DNA from: Chromobotia macracanthus
Lineage: Eukaryota; Chordata; Actinopteri; Cypriniformes; Botiidae
DNA length: 64,000 nucleotides
Assembly: GCA_036877525.1 (NCBI GenBank)
Contig: JAZGTH010000065.1
Span: 5,553,001 to 5,617,000, forward strand
Reading direction: 5' to 3'
The notes beneath the pieces are model-generated. The model was not told the DNA's origin. It saw only the letters and a program-made list of their open reading frames with translations, and ran no database searches. Made by a program: the position numbers and the translations under genes. This document shows positions 23,319-35,514 of the stretch, one piece after another. The stretch's first letter is position 1; each line of letters begins with the position of its first letter.

Positions 23319-23896
23319 GTATACATATGAAGAGCTAATGCACTAATGTCTGTTTATAAATATTCATATAACATTCATGACTCATGCAAAATAGTGACCA
23401 CAGACTGTGTCTTACTTTGTATTGTATAAACCACATTAGAAGTGCTGTACTGCTCTGAACCAAATAATGTACTAATATCCTTAAAGTAACTAAGTATAAA
23501 TTTGTTACATTTTGGCAGGTTCCTCAGTTAGTCCCAGTGAGTCCCGCAGGTGGGGGTAAGGCCACACCGCCCAGCAAGATGAAGAAGAACAACGTAGATA
23601 AAGAAAGCGATGAGTACCGCCAAAGAAGAGAACGCAACAACCTGGCAGTAAAAAAGAGTCGCATGCGCAGCAAGCAGAAGGCGCAGGACACCCAGCAGCG
23701 TGTCAATGAGCTGAAGGAGGAGAATGAGAGACTGGAGGCCAAAATCAAATTGCTCAGCAAAGAACTGAGTGTGCTCAAAGACCTGTTCCTGGAGCATGCT
23801 CACAACCTTGCAGATAATGTGCAGCCCCCCGCTTCTGGTGGAGGCCCAGGAGACCTCTGCAACAACAACAGCGGTAGTAACAACGGCAGCCAGTGA
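23202..23896 (+). CDS. cebpg: CCAAT/enhancer-binding protein gamma (C/EBP-gamma), two coding exons
   Basis: Join of 23202-23318 (39 codons) and 23519-23896 (125 codons plus TGA) gives 164 residues. The protein starts MSKQLQQKIS. The exon junction LQQ|VPQLVPVSP matches the vertebrate C/EBP-gamma sequence. The basic region (DEYRQRRERNNLAVKKSR) is at about residues 70-87. Zipper leucines are at 104, 111, 118 and 125, followed by the family segment FLEHAHNLADNVQ. The acidic transactivation boxes of other C/EBPs are absent, as expected for this family member, which acts mainly as a heterodimer partner of other C/EBPs and ATF4. The intron is GT-AG (CAGCAG|GTATAC to TTTGGCAG|GTTCC), phase 0. The C-terminal tail after residue 140 is rich in Gly, Asn and Ser. 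The start has a weak context (C at -3), but an upstream in-frame stop fixes it. Confidence 0.96.
23519..23896 (+). CDS. cebpg: cebpg coding exon B (bZIP)
   Basis: Encodes residues 40-164 with the complete bZIP domain. Translation begins at VPQLVPVSP directly after acceptor TTTTGGCAG; the in-frame ATT/GTG-type codons upstream lie in the intron. Confidence 0.96.
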   Translation, partial: VPQLVPVSPAGGGKATPPSKMKKNNVDKESDEYRQRRERNNLAVKKSRMRSKQKAQDTQQRVNELKEENERLEAKIKLLSKELSVLKDLFLEHAHNLADNVQPPASGGGPGDLCNNNSGSNNGSQ

Positions 23897-25190
23897 TAGC
23901 CTGTCGGTGGTTGCAGTTTGCAGAGCATTTTACTTAATCGTATTGCGTTTTCTTTTTTCCTCATTTCTAGAGTCTGTGTGGTCTGCAGTATTTAACTTAT
24001 GTGTCTTCTGTTGTACATTCAAATTTGGTTTCCTTTTCCATGTGAATTGTGTCTTATGGTGACTAAATTGCCATAGCAACTGCAGAATGTCCAGCCCACA
24101 CTCTGATTTGATGTGAGACAAAAAATAAGCACCTTTTTACCCATTTAAAAAGCATGTTTCAGTGTCTTGAAATTTAGCAATATCTTAAGAGATGCTTGTT
24201 TATAGAGAACTTTAAATGTGACTAAAGTCGGTTACAAAGATTGGAGATGAAACAGTAAATATATAACAATAAATACAATATATAATATATGTTACATCAG
24301 TGCACAGTAATATACTGGAATTGATGTTAAGTAAGGACTTCTCCAGCTGAAAAGAGATACTGTATTTTTGCCTGTCAGCTTGTGTTAACTGAAACTCTCG
24401 TTGACCATGTCTTATAAGAGTAAATACACTGTTGTATCCATAGTAACAGATTCCAGACAGACAAAACGTATTGCATCAGACCCCAGACAGTGTCTGCATT
24501 TACAGTAGCCCTCAAATCCCTACTGTTAAGCCTCCAATTCTGACAAGGGCGGAGAAGAAATAGTGTAGGATATTAGTTCTAGCCTGATGTTAGGGCGTTG
24601 GTAGCTAAATTAACACAAACGTATTTCATAACAGTAACTCTTGTGTCTGTGTAAATACTGTTGATGGTGCAGTTAAGATATAGAATGAGAACAGGTCTAA
24701 ACTGGTGTTAAACATTTAGTCATCGAATTTCGGTAATTTGTTTCTCTGATCCGTCTTTGTTAAGATCAGCACATGTGAAGTTTACATCTGCAGCAGCAGG
24801 TGTTACTTTAGGTTATTGGATCAGCTTAGTAATGTAGCCAAATTACTTTTGCCCTTATTGATTCTCATAGGGCTGTGTGTTTTTGGAGTTGCTGTAGATA
24901 GACTTTTGTACCTCAGGCTATACGTCATAGCCTCACCAGACAGCCTTTAAGATCTATATTCCTGTTTAGGAGAAAATTAAGAGGTGATCTTTTTAGATGT
25001 CTGAAGCATCTGTTGTATATTTTCATTTTCTATTCCCAAAGTTTTAAACATTTAAAACAAGCATGAAAGGTAATGCATGATTAGCACTATTTAAACAACT
25101 GAAAAGTTATGCTATGAATTACAAGAACAAAGTTTTGTATGATATCAGGCTAAGCTGAAATAAAGTTGTTGTGTAAAAAATTCTTAAACA
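23897..25190 (+). other. Probable cebpg 3' untranslated region
   Basis: No other gene signal is present. Poly(A) signals AATAAA lie at 24268-24273 and 25159-25164. The second is followed by a GT-rich run (GTTGTTGTGT), the usual downstream element, and is the better candidate for the main end. Confidence 0.55.
25159..25164 (+). terminator. Candidate cebpg poly(A) signal
   Basis: AATAAA followed by GTTGTTGTGT, about 1.26 kb after the stop codon. Confidence 0.5.
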
Positions 25191-27199
25191 AGACTAAAGT
25201 CAATATTTTAATTGAATATTTGATTGGCATATTTTGCTAAAGTATGAGGGTTGCTGGGCAACTTGCTTTTTTACATGATGTATACTGGGTTTTTTTTGTG
25301 CATTGTAAATTAAAATTGAATACAAACCATACATCCTTTTTTGTGTCTGTACTAAATGTAAGGAAAGAAGGGGCAAAAAACCTAGACATTAATGTACCAG
25401 GTTACCTGAGGTACGTACACACAGTGTCTCACAGTGAGAATAAAAATCTGGGCTTTGTTCTGCTGAATTACAGACTCGGATAAAATTACAAAACTAGCTA
25501 TAGAACATTCCACCTGAAGTCTAAAATATATATTAATAAATAGCATATTCCTTCTAGTAAATTACTCCTTATAAGACTTGATATTTGTTGTGACCAGGCT
25601 TCATAAATGTTCTTGCAAAACCTGCCCACAGCAGCAATTCACAAATGTCTGATTTAATTTTTAATTAAATCAGAGCAGGAGATCACAGTTAATGAATGAC
25701 TGTATAATTGCTTTAGGTCATCCTGTTTTACTACACCACTGTCTAATGAGGTAAGAGACCAATTATGCAATATACTATAACAAGATCAATTAAGAAAATA
25801 AACATTTAAGGAAGAAAGGCTGAAATGGTTCATCAGGACTTAATCCAGAATTTAATTTTGTCCTTATTTTCTTAATCTTTCTCTTCCTTAAGGTTGTACA
25901 AATGCATTTAAAGCAGAGCGTAACCTAGAAGTCCCTGGAACACCGAAGCCCAAGAGCCACCACGTTACTACACAAAAATGTATTAGAAATAAATGAGTTT
26001 ATACCATTCTGTTATTAGAATGATTAAAACAACTAAAGAATTATTTGGCTGGAAGATCACAATTATTTAGAAAGTGGTTCAAGTTATTTGTACAGCATTT
26101 TTTCCATCTGAAGATCATATTTTCCCATGACTTAAAACTCGTCATAAAAACAGTCTAAAATAAGTGACTTATACACTTGTTAGACTGGTCTAGCCAGTCA
26201 GAGACAAAGCACAGAGGGAGAAATGGGCTTCTTTAGAGACAGTCAGACACAGCAAATTAAACAGCTTAAAAGGTAGAAATGAAAAGGAAAGAGAGGAAAA
26301 GGAGTGTAGATGAAGATCAGATTAAGGAATGATGGTCTGATGTTCAGACTGACAGAAAGGTGTGTCATTCTGTACTTGGACCCTGGAGTGTTGTAGGTTT
26401 GTGCGTGTGTGTACGTAACCTGTTCTTTGAGATAAGATGTATGACGTCTTCTGGAACACAGACACAGTTTCCCAGCAGTAAGGAAGAGCATTAAACACCA
26501 GGTACAACCTAGAGCGCATACCTCTCTCTGTTTACCTCCCTCTCTCAGTTTCCCACCTCGATAGGAGATACAGACACAGGCATTTTAGAAGTTACTTTAC
26601 AGCCTCATCAGTAACTCCAGAAAAAGGACATCTTTTCCATTACACCATATATTTTAGGCCTAAAACTCACTTTAAAGCCAATAAGTCAAAGGCCAATGTT
26701 ATAAAATGGCTTTTGAGATGCTGATGCATTCGATAATCTGGTTTGAGCGGACAAGGCCACAGACACTGTGTCACTCCAGCTGGCAGAAAGCTACAGACAA
26801 GAGATAGTAAAATGCTGAATCAAAAAGTGGTGAATTTACATTGCTGAAATTAGTGTAATAATTTGTTGCGGCCCATTCTTTCTGTAGTTAATCTATAACT
26901 GACTGACATCAGCATCATCCGACCAGCAGCAAGACATCAAGGTATAGGTGATCAGGGCCAGTCTGTGAGTTTGTGGGGCACATGGCCATATCAAGACAGC
27001 TGGCACAACAGTTTTAAAATTGTCAATATATGCCACATAATCCCACATGGCCACATACCATAAAACATTTTGATATTATTTGCAATTACTTGCAAAATGT
27101 TTCATTCCATTACAACGTAGAAAACAATGTACCCAGAAACATAAACACTGCCACATTACATTATTATTATTATTATTATTAACCGCAATCCAGGCTAAT

Positions 27200-27530
27200 T
27201 GTCTTTGTTGTGCAGTTTGCCGATTCTTTGTTCTTCCGGGTGATGTTATGAGCGGTTCTTCCGCTTCTGGCGTTATTTCAAGGCTTCTAGCAATTTATCT
27301 TAAGTTTATGTTCATCCTCCGAGACAATTTTACAACAGTCCGCTTGAGACGTAAGACTATAAAGATTGTGGAGTGATACAGGACGCGTTAAAGTATCTCA
27401 GGTATGAAGGCGATCAGTTACCCGGATGATCGAGAGCCGCTTTTCGTTGTCATGTGTCGCGATCGACCAATCAGAATTATGCCACGCTGATTATTACGTA
27501 ACAATTCAAGTTTTAATTGTTACGTAGACC
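27200..27530. promoter_or_regulatory. Orphan CpG-rich promoter-like patch
   Basis: Local CpG enrichment (for example GTCGCGATCGACCAATCAG near 27456) with a CCAAT box, an ETS-like CTTCCGGG (about 27234) and a possible splice donor ATCTCAG|GTATGA near 27401. A 12-bp inverted repeat (TACGTAACAATT, 27495-27506 and 27515-27526) follows. A short frame starting MSGSSASGVISRLL is open across it but matches nothing I recognise. Confidence 0.35.
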
Positions 27531-27616
27531 CTTGGTAAATTTACAGCATTCCCACCTCCTGAGACTGTGCTGAAGTGAACATGAAACGAAAACAGGGAAA
27601 TATTTTTAATAGGGTA

Positions 27617-27959
27617 CCCACTAACAGGGAACATTCTCAGAATGTTGGCCAACGTTCTCTAAAAGTTTTCTTTCAAATGTATTAAAAACATTCATGCATT
27701 AATGTTAGTGGCAATTTTTAAGTTATAAATCATACATCAAAAAATGCTATTCTTAAGTAGTTAGTGGATAATTTTAAAAATGTTACAAAATTAAAAAATG
27801 TTTGAATAACAGTCTTATAACCAAGCGATAATGTCAACACAACGTTTAAAAAACGGGACATTTTGAACGTTCCTAGAACTTTAAAAATAACATTTTTAAC
27901 ATTTTTGTTACTTGTTACGTTAGGGAGACATTCTTACAACCTAAAATTGTTAGCTGGGT
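27617..27959 (-). mobile_element. MITE family 1, copy C (reverse orientation)
   Basis: Starts CCCACTAACAGGGAACATTC and ends CCTAAAATTGTTAGCTGGG, the reverse orientation of copy B. Both ends are flanked by TA (GGG-TA-CCCAC and GCTGGG-TA), consistent with a TA target duplication. No coding capacity. Confidence 0.75.
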
Positions 27960-29515
27960 AAACAGTAAGAAAACACCTCAAAAATATTTAAAAATATATA
28001 TAATCATAAAATACATCTCAAGGAAGAGAACTCTGCAGAAACACAAGTTCTGTTAGTTGTTCTTAGTTTCTCTGCATGTCTTTATGTCTGCAGTATGTAA
28101 GTTCCTTTCCCCTATTATTCTTGAGAAGACATGTCTTTGGCCCGTTTCACACTACATGCATAAGCATAGCAGCATGCATATCTGCATAGTTCTTTCACAC
28201 CAAGTGTGTCTGCAGTGTACCAACTGCATTTCTGTACAACACGTGTGATTTCTGGATTACATTTTGCCGTTAAAAAATGATTGTGACATGTGAGGGTTAA
28301 TGTGGCACATGAAGTACTTACCCACCTTACCAGTCACACATCTTACCTATTTACTACATCCTTATTCAAATCAGACTGAGATCAACCCAACATTGTCTCA
28401 GCTGCACTCAGTCCAACTCTAATGAACTGAACAGAGCCATGATGAACTCAGCTCACTCCAATGCACTCAACGAAAGTGAGATTAAGTAATGTTTATTCAT
28501 CCTCATGGACTGTTTGCATCCACCACATAGAACAGGATAAATGAACTCTAACTTAGCTGCCAACAGGTGAAACACGTGCTGTGTACTTAACAGTGCTGTA
28601 CCACACCAGAAAGACGTGCTCAAAGGCATCTATAATGGAAATATGAACAAGTTAAAACTCCGTAATAAAGGAACACTTGAGAATGCAGTCCTTCCTTTAA
28701 AGGATTAATGTAGACGGCATTGTTATTATTAGGTCAGTTAGATTTATGGCTCAGTATTTTGTTTATTTGGATTATGTTTTTTCATTCTGAACACCATTGA
28801 TTTTATGAGCTATGAATGAGTGCAGATCTTCATCCCATTACAAAAATGCTGAGGGGTGGTGTGAGAGGGAGGCAGAGAATATGCAGGGCTGGAGCTGTTC
28901 TGATTCATGAAGATGAGTGGAATTCAGTGGGTTTACAGCTGGAATTTCAGCTATGTTGAACTTGTTTACTCTGTTGCTTCTCTCTCCATCTCTTGTTTTA
29001 ATATGCTCATTAATATCATCCACCACATCCTCCTCCAGCCAGGCTTGACTTTATCTAATACTGGACTGATACTGTTATCTCCCTGTTTACGGCTTCACAG
29101 GATTCACCCATCATTATACAACAAATTCATCAATCAGTCTCCTTACCTTGCACAGCTATTACAGTTTTGTAGTTAAGGATACTGTTTACCAAATGAGCTT
29201 GTTAGATTATCAATTGTACTTGAAGGATTTTAATTGAAAATGCAGGTTCACAATACAAGTTAACAAATTAAATCACTTAAGTACTTGTAGAGCAGATGCT
29301 ATTTGGATTAATTTGTTGTCCCTGATGAACATATTTTTTATCTTATTAGAAGAAAAAAATTATATTTTTGGATCACATACCATAATTACCAGGTACATAT
29401 AAAGATTAAAGTAATGTATTTTGTTCTCCCCATTGTTAGATGTGTTCATTTGAAATTGGTACACGAGAAACTTGTTTAGAATTGTTGGCTGTTTGGTACC
29501 GATATCAGAGAGTTC

Positions 29516-29612
29516 ATTGGCTGGTGCGGGCTGGTCAACAAAAGGACATTGGCTGTTGGCCCCTGTCGGACGATGTTATTGGCTGTTAGCCCGCGTGGGA
29601 GAAGGTCATTGG
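29516..29612 (-). promoter_or_regulatory. Array of four inverted CCAAT boxes, about 30-bp period
   Basis: ATTGGCTG occurs at 29516, 29548, 29578 and 29608, spaced 32, 30 and 30 bp, in a GC-richer stretch with imperfectly repeated units. A diverged fifth (ATTGTTGGCTG) is at 29481. Regular spacing of CCAAT boxes is typical of NF-Y-driven promoters or retroelement LTRs. No gene is attached to it that I can see. Confidence 0.4.
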
Positions 29613-30533
29613 CTGGCCATAGTGTTTTGATTGCCAGGTGTCTCTGGCAGAATCCTCCCCGGATAAACAAGCATATCAGATTCTTCTTCTATACTCTCCA
29701 CATCACACAACTGAGTTCAAATCAGCTTAACACTTTAAACCACCACAATGATGCTTAGAGCTTGATGTAACGTCACATTGCTAACAACCTCATTTAGATA
29801 CTCAAACTTTTATTCAATATCCATTGGATAAAAACTTTATTTGATTTACTTATATTGTTAGCACAAAAGTACATTTGGTTTTTGGTTTGACAGCCATTAG
29901 AGTCAACATATGTCATAATAATGGTCTGTATGGCAATTTAAACAGTCTGTGGTATTTATTAATAATAGGCTTTGTTTTCAGCATGCCATAATGATAGTAA
30001 TGGATATAGAAGACATGAGCACAACAACATGAGCAGATCAAAACATACATACAAGAGTCATATAAAATATGCTTTTCCCACAAACTGCAAATATTGACAT
30101 TATGTTTCACTTCTTGTTGCATGTTTTCTAACAGATGGACCATCAAAAACATCCAAGACCTCTACATAAAAATGAGAGATGAACATTCTTTTTAAATTCA
30201 CCCTCCTTCCTCTTGGTGAGCACGCCAAGATACGTTTGTTTAAAGTAAACCTCCTCGAAGAACTTGGCAAGGAGCATCCTGCAGCAGCACATCTGGAAAA
30301 CATGCCCTATGGAGAGAGATTTTATTGTTTGTCTTTTAAGAACCAAAGGCCCCTAATGGTTTTCATAATTTAGCATAAAGTAAGGGATATTAGTTTTAAT
30401 AATCTCCTATTCATACAATCTCCCCATAAAACACAGAGCAGTGGAGATGTCAGCTGTGTGACTGAGCACAGCGCATGTGCCAAGAACATTCGGCCTTATT
30501 GTGACAGGTCACATAAGGCAACAGAGGGAGAGA

Positions 30534-30871
30534 CCCAGCTAACAATTTTAGGTTGTATGAGTGTTTTCCTACCATTTTTATTAAGTAACAAAATGTTAAA
30601 AGTGTTATTTTGAAAGTTCTAGGAACATTTAAAGCGTTTTTTAAAAGCTGTATTAACATTATTGCTTTGTTCTAGGAATGTTATTCAAATATTTCTATAT
30701 TAAATAATTCTGTAATGTTTTTAAACACTCTAATTAATTAAGAATAATGTTTTAGGTATATTTGATGTATACCATTTAAAAAAGGTCTACTGATGTTAAT
30801 AAAAGAAAATGTTTCAATAACTTTGAGAGAACGTTAAGATAACTTTTTGAGAATATTATCTGTTAGCTGGG
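30534..30871 (+). mobile_element. MITE family 1, copy D
   Basis: Begins CCCAGCTAACAATTTTAGG and ends ATCTGTTAGCTGGG, with the same internal order of blocks as copy B. It is flanked on the left by AGAGA, like copy B's AGA, rather than by TA. Confidence 0.75.
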
Positions 30872-33212
30872 GAACCTTTTGTGTCTTCTCACTTTTCCAG
30901 ATTTTATGCTTTTATACCTGATACACAGTACAGATACAGCATACAGCGTCCTACAGTGCTTGATAATGTATGTGTGAGGTCTGTTGTCTGCTCATGCTGT
31001 TTCCTGGTTGTGTGTGCACACGTGGAACATTATATGCTATTTTCTACAAAATGGATGACTGCACTTGAACAATCTTTACAGAAAGACATCCTTTTAGATA
31101 CATATGCACACATGGTCCCACGCTCATACATAGTCATCTGTCCTAGAAAGCACCCAGTATGTTTAGCTATACAAACACAGTCTTGTGATGTAAAGAAGAA
31201 CATGCACACAAACACATACAAGCACAAAGGCCATTGGGCCTCTCCTCACACTGTTTTATTGTCAAAATTGTAATTTGTGTAGGTACAGCAGGAAAGGGAA
31301 TGGATGAATGAATAAGATATAGACTTTTTTGGCACTTTATTTTGCCATTCCTTTGACAACAGTGTAGAAAAAGGGCAGAGTCCCAACAATGGATACTGGG
31401 AAAATAAGAGAGAGTGAGAAATGGAAACAGTGAATATAGCCAAAGTAAAAAAGAACCAAGAGAACCACGAGATTGACATTTCACATCTGCTTGTCACCCC
31501 CACAGGCGAGACTGGATCTTCTCCACAAATACACTTTTTGTGTGTGTTTGTGCGTAAGGCTGCGTGGGAGTGACAGAAACTAATGCTGTAGCCTGCGTTG
31601 GCCATCACTAGGCACACATACACAAACGCATATTTACTTAGCTTTCAAAATGGTGCATACCATATTCATTCTATATTTTTAACCTAATTATGTTACCCTA
31701 AAATATTTGTTTTGCATTTTTAGATTTATTTATATAACATTTTTCACAAAGAGGACATTCCAAATGTCCCAAAAGGGAAATTTAGGTCACTTCTGGGGAA
31801 AAATCTGCTTGCAAATGAAAAATAATAAGAATTTAAAATGTATCTATACTTTGGGGACAAATCTGACCCAAGTACAAACTCACCCACACAAAACAGAATA
31901 CAGCAGTTTAAGATCTATACTTTGGGGACATCTTTGTCTCAAAATATGTGCTACTAGTTACATTAGTTAAGCAACAGTAAATGCAGTTCTTCACTGCAAC
32001 CCTCTTTCAGCTGTTCAAATGGTTCTTGAATATAGACTACGTTTCACTTTTTCTTTGTTATTTTATAGGTAATAATATAAAACCCAGGCCAGTGGGTTCT
32101 TTAGAGCATCATTACATAGTTAGTTTTCCAATAAACTACAAAATAAAATAAATGGGAAAATATTCTTCTGTAGCATCAAGCTGTAAGAGGCTTTCTGGTT
32201 CTAATCTTCTGAGTGTAGTGCTAATAATTGCTCCAGGATAAATGTCATTGCAGTTGACGGACTGTACAGTTCTTTGGAAAAATCAAACAGCAAACAAAAT
32301 CAAATCACAAGCACACATGCTCACACACACATATACACAACCAGAAAAGACGGTGTGTAAACAATTGTAGGTTTAGTACTGGCCATGTTTCTCGTGGCAG
32401 TGGTCCTGACTGAGTAATCTCTCACAAAAGCAGGAGGAAGAGTTTTAAATGCCACAGTTTCCTTCAATAATTCTGCTTTGCTGTTTTCTGGCCTTCTCAG
32501 CTTGCTTGAATTAAGAAGCTGAAAGCAAATTATTTACAACAGCCGGTACCTGCCAAATGGGAAAAAGAGAAGCTACCTCTCTTCAGAGCAGGAGAGAGAA
32601 TAAGAGACCAAGAGAAATAAAAAGAGAGTGCTATTTCATTTCAGTTTTTTGTCTTTTTTGTGTATATGAAGCTGATGCTTGTTTTACTGCTGCCAACACA
32701 CTCAAGCCATCAGCATGAAAGACAAGATAAATGAATCTAATGGAACAGCTTCCTAGAGACGACACACATGTACATATCACTACAGCAGCAAACTCTCTGT
32801 GTTTGTGTGTTGAAATGAAAGACTTTTCCTTACAACAACACAATAAATCCCTGTGTGAGTATTTTGCTTTAATCCCTGTGTGTCTGTTGACATCCTAACA
32901 GTGCTTTATGGTTGACTATGAGTGAGAAACTTTTAAAACTGAAGTATGTTCTCACGAGTTTGTCCCACAGATAGGAGAAGTGAATGCCAATATTCACTCT
33001 ACATGTAAAGTCTTCTTTGTGGTCCCTAAGAGAACATCTCACTGTGTGATAGGGAGGAAAGGCCAGAAAAAGAATTGTGACTTTAAAAAAGGGGTTATGA
33101 ACATTTTGAGAGAGAAAACCACGAAATAAAAGAGCTTACATGTGTTTTTAATGTATTTTTAAACCACACAATTTTACAGCAAAAAACAAAACAAAACTAG
33201 TGTATACAGGTT

Positions 33213-33318
33213 CCAAGCTAACAGGTTTCAGGTTGTAAGAACGTTTCCCTAACAGTTCCATTAAGCAATGAAAACATTAGAAACTATTTTGAAAGTTCTA
33301 GGAATGTTTAAAACGTCC
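33213..33318 (+). mobile_element. MITE family 1, copy E (truncated)
   Basis: Carries CCAAGCTAACAGG, GGTTGTAAGAACGTTTCCCT and GAAAGTTCTAGGAATGTTT, corresponding to the first third of copies B and D. It then breaks off into unrelated AT-rich sequence. Confidence 0.6.
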
Positions 33319-34010
33319 ACTTTTATTTAACTGAGCTAAATTGTTACGCAGCATAACAATTTATAATGTCAATTTAAATAACAATTTAAATAATTTTTAT
33401 ATTTTAAGTATTTATGTATTTTATTATTTTGGTAATAAGAAATACAAAAAAATAACATTTTGTTTACATTTAGCTGAAAATATCTATTTAGTGGCAGGTT
33501 CCACTATGACAATATTATGTCGAAAAAGAACATGCCAGAAAGAAACAATACAGCTGTACTTCGCACTCGTTTGTTTTTGTCCAGAAACCGGCATCCAAAT
33601 GATACATGTAAGTATAAAGTTCAAAACCAAGGGAGCAAAAAAACAACATGGCACCTTTAACATGTTTCTGTTTGTCAGTTCTGTAGAAAGCCTACAGACA
33701 GCCAAAGGCCTTCATAACAGTGCTAAATGTATTTATAAGTGTGTGTGATGTGTGTCTTTGTGTGTTAGAATCATACCTCAGGGTAATGGCCTTTTAGTCC
33801 TTAACCCATGTTCCAGGGCTCAGTCAGAGTTACTGTTGGCTGGACTCTGCATGCACACCCCCAATGGATGCACACATATTTAAGCACACACACCTACACA
33901 AATTTATATCCATATATCCATTTCATAAACAAATTATGCAGATTTTGTCTTAAAACCACTCAGTGTAGTACAAAATCCAGTGGCAGTGAACTCTAGAGTA
34001 ACTGTACATT

Positions 34011-34161
34011 AATTTACATTCATGCATTTGGCAGATGCTTTTATTCAAAGTGACTTACAATGCATTCATGTGTGCAACTTATCATTAAGCATGCTCCCTG
34101 AGAATCTAACCCATGACGTTTGCATTGTTAATGCAATGCTCTACCAGTTGAGCTACCGTAA
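34011..34161 (-). mobile_element. tRNA-derived SINE
   Basis: On the minus strand the A box TAGCTCAACTGGTAGAGCA and B box-like GGGTTAGATTC are clear, followed by the shared tail with AGTCACTTTGAATAAAAGC and ATCTGCCAAATGCATGAATG. It is the same family as 3066-3214. The tRNA-like head lacks the structure of a working tRNA. Confidence 0.85.
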
Positions 34162-34669
34162 CACTAGCCTAACGCACACACATACACACACAAACATGCA
34201 ATCATATTTAAAATAAAATATATTCATGCACCTCTCAGGCTCACACACAACACACATCATGTTCTCCCACACCCTGTGGTTGTGTGCATGCGAGTATAAT
34301 TGGAGATGCGCCCTGGAGATTTAAATGTTCCAGAGATAGTGAGATTTACTGTTTGAAGATTATTTGGCCCAATCTGGGCCCTTAACCTCCTAAGAGGGCG
34401 AGGGAAAGAGCAAGAACCATAAGGTGAAGGGTGGGGGTCTTTGGCTTCTCATGTGTGTGTGCATGTACACAACACTGACTGATCTGGAACTTAGCAAACT
34501 CCAAAGAACATCCAAGTGTCTGTAAGCAATCAGAGCTGAGTTGATTGACAGGCCCGAGCAAAACAATTCATACAGACTGTCAGAGTGAATTACTATTCTA
34601 GAGTGAATTTGCAGCAGCAGGGGGTGAGAAAGAACATAAGAGAGGCACATACTGTCAGCTGGTGTATCT

Positions 34670-34699
34670 AATCATTAAAACATGCATGTTTTAATGATT
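34670..34699. repeat. Perfect 30-bp palindrome
   Basis: The 15-nt arm AATCATTAAAACATG is followed with no spacer by its exact reverse complement. It contains paired TAAT-type homeodomain cores and a central CATGCATG. Confidence 0.9.
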
Positions 34700-35473
34700 T
34701 ATTGGAGCTCATAATTAGCTCTGATCTGGTGTTGTGTGTTATCTCTCAGCTGTGTATGTGTACATCTCTATTCAGTGATTTACACAGCATGTATATTATA
34801 GAATGCACACGCACACATTTCCTTACATTCTGGCCCTTTTCCATTAGCCAGCTGCTGATATGATCCTCTGCCTGTTCTGCACTGAGGTTGTTTAAGGTTT
34901 TGTACTTGCTGTGTCAGTTTAACTGTAAATAAACTTCAGTCTCTGAGCTCCATGTTTAGATATACACACACGGAGATGAATCCCTTCTCTACAGACTCAC
35001 AATCTGTTTTTATATAATTTTCTTCTAAACTTAATTTTTCATCACAAGAATATTAAACCATTTTGGACATATACTACGGTAGTACCATGATAGTCTTGGA
35101 ATTACATTCATGTATCATGTAAATACAGTGGTAAAAGTCACAGATTTTATACTTCTATTTGATTAAATGCTTTTTATATAGTAAAAATATAGTTCACTTC
35201 AGGGCCCCTCTTCCATTGTACCTACAATTCCTACCCAATAAAATGTTTTAGAGTTTGGTATAACTAGAAAGATGTATATCTGTTATAAAAATAACCAAAC
35301 TAAGAAATATCTTAATTTTGAGTTATTTTAGCTTAATTTAATGCTTGTTTTGTCTTACTTTAAGTTATTTTTATCTTGAAGGCCCTTTGGAAGTTTGTTA
35401 AGGCCCCCTAGTGGGCCCCGGCCCCCTAGTTGAGAAACACTGGTTAACACCACTAAGTTTATTTTTTGTGTTC

Positions 35474-35514
35474 TGGTTTCTGACCAGTTTAGTTTCCAAA
35501 CTGGTCAGAAACCA
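35474..35514. repeat. Hairpin with perfect 16-17 bp arms
   Basis: GGTTTCTGACCAGTTT (35475-35490), loop AGTTTCC, then AAACTGGTCAGAAACC (35498-35513). One further T/A pair extends it. It may be the core of a decayed inverted-repeat element. Confidence 0.85.

Noticed and set aside
23524..24062. Minus-strand and frame-shifted plus frames over cebpg
   Set aside because: Shadows of the bZIP exon.
31246..31623. 125-codon minus-strand frame
   Set aside because: No recognisable domain, rich in Ser/Phe/Cys as expected of random AT-rich sequence, no splice context.
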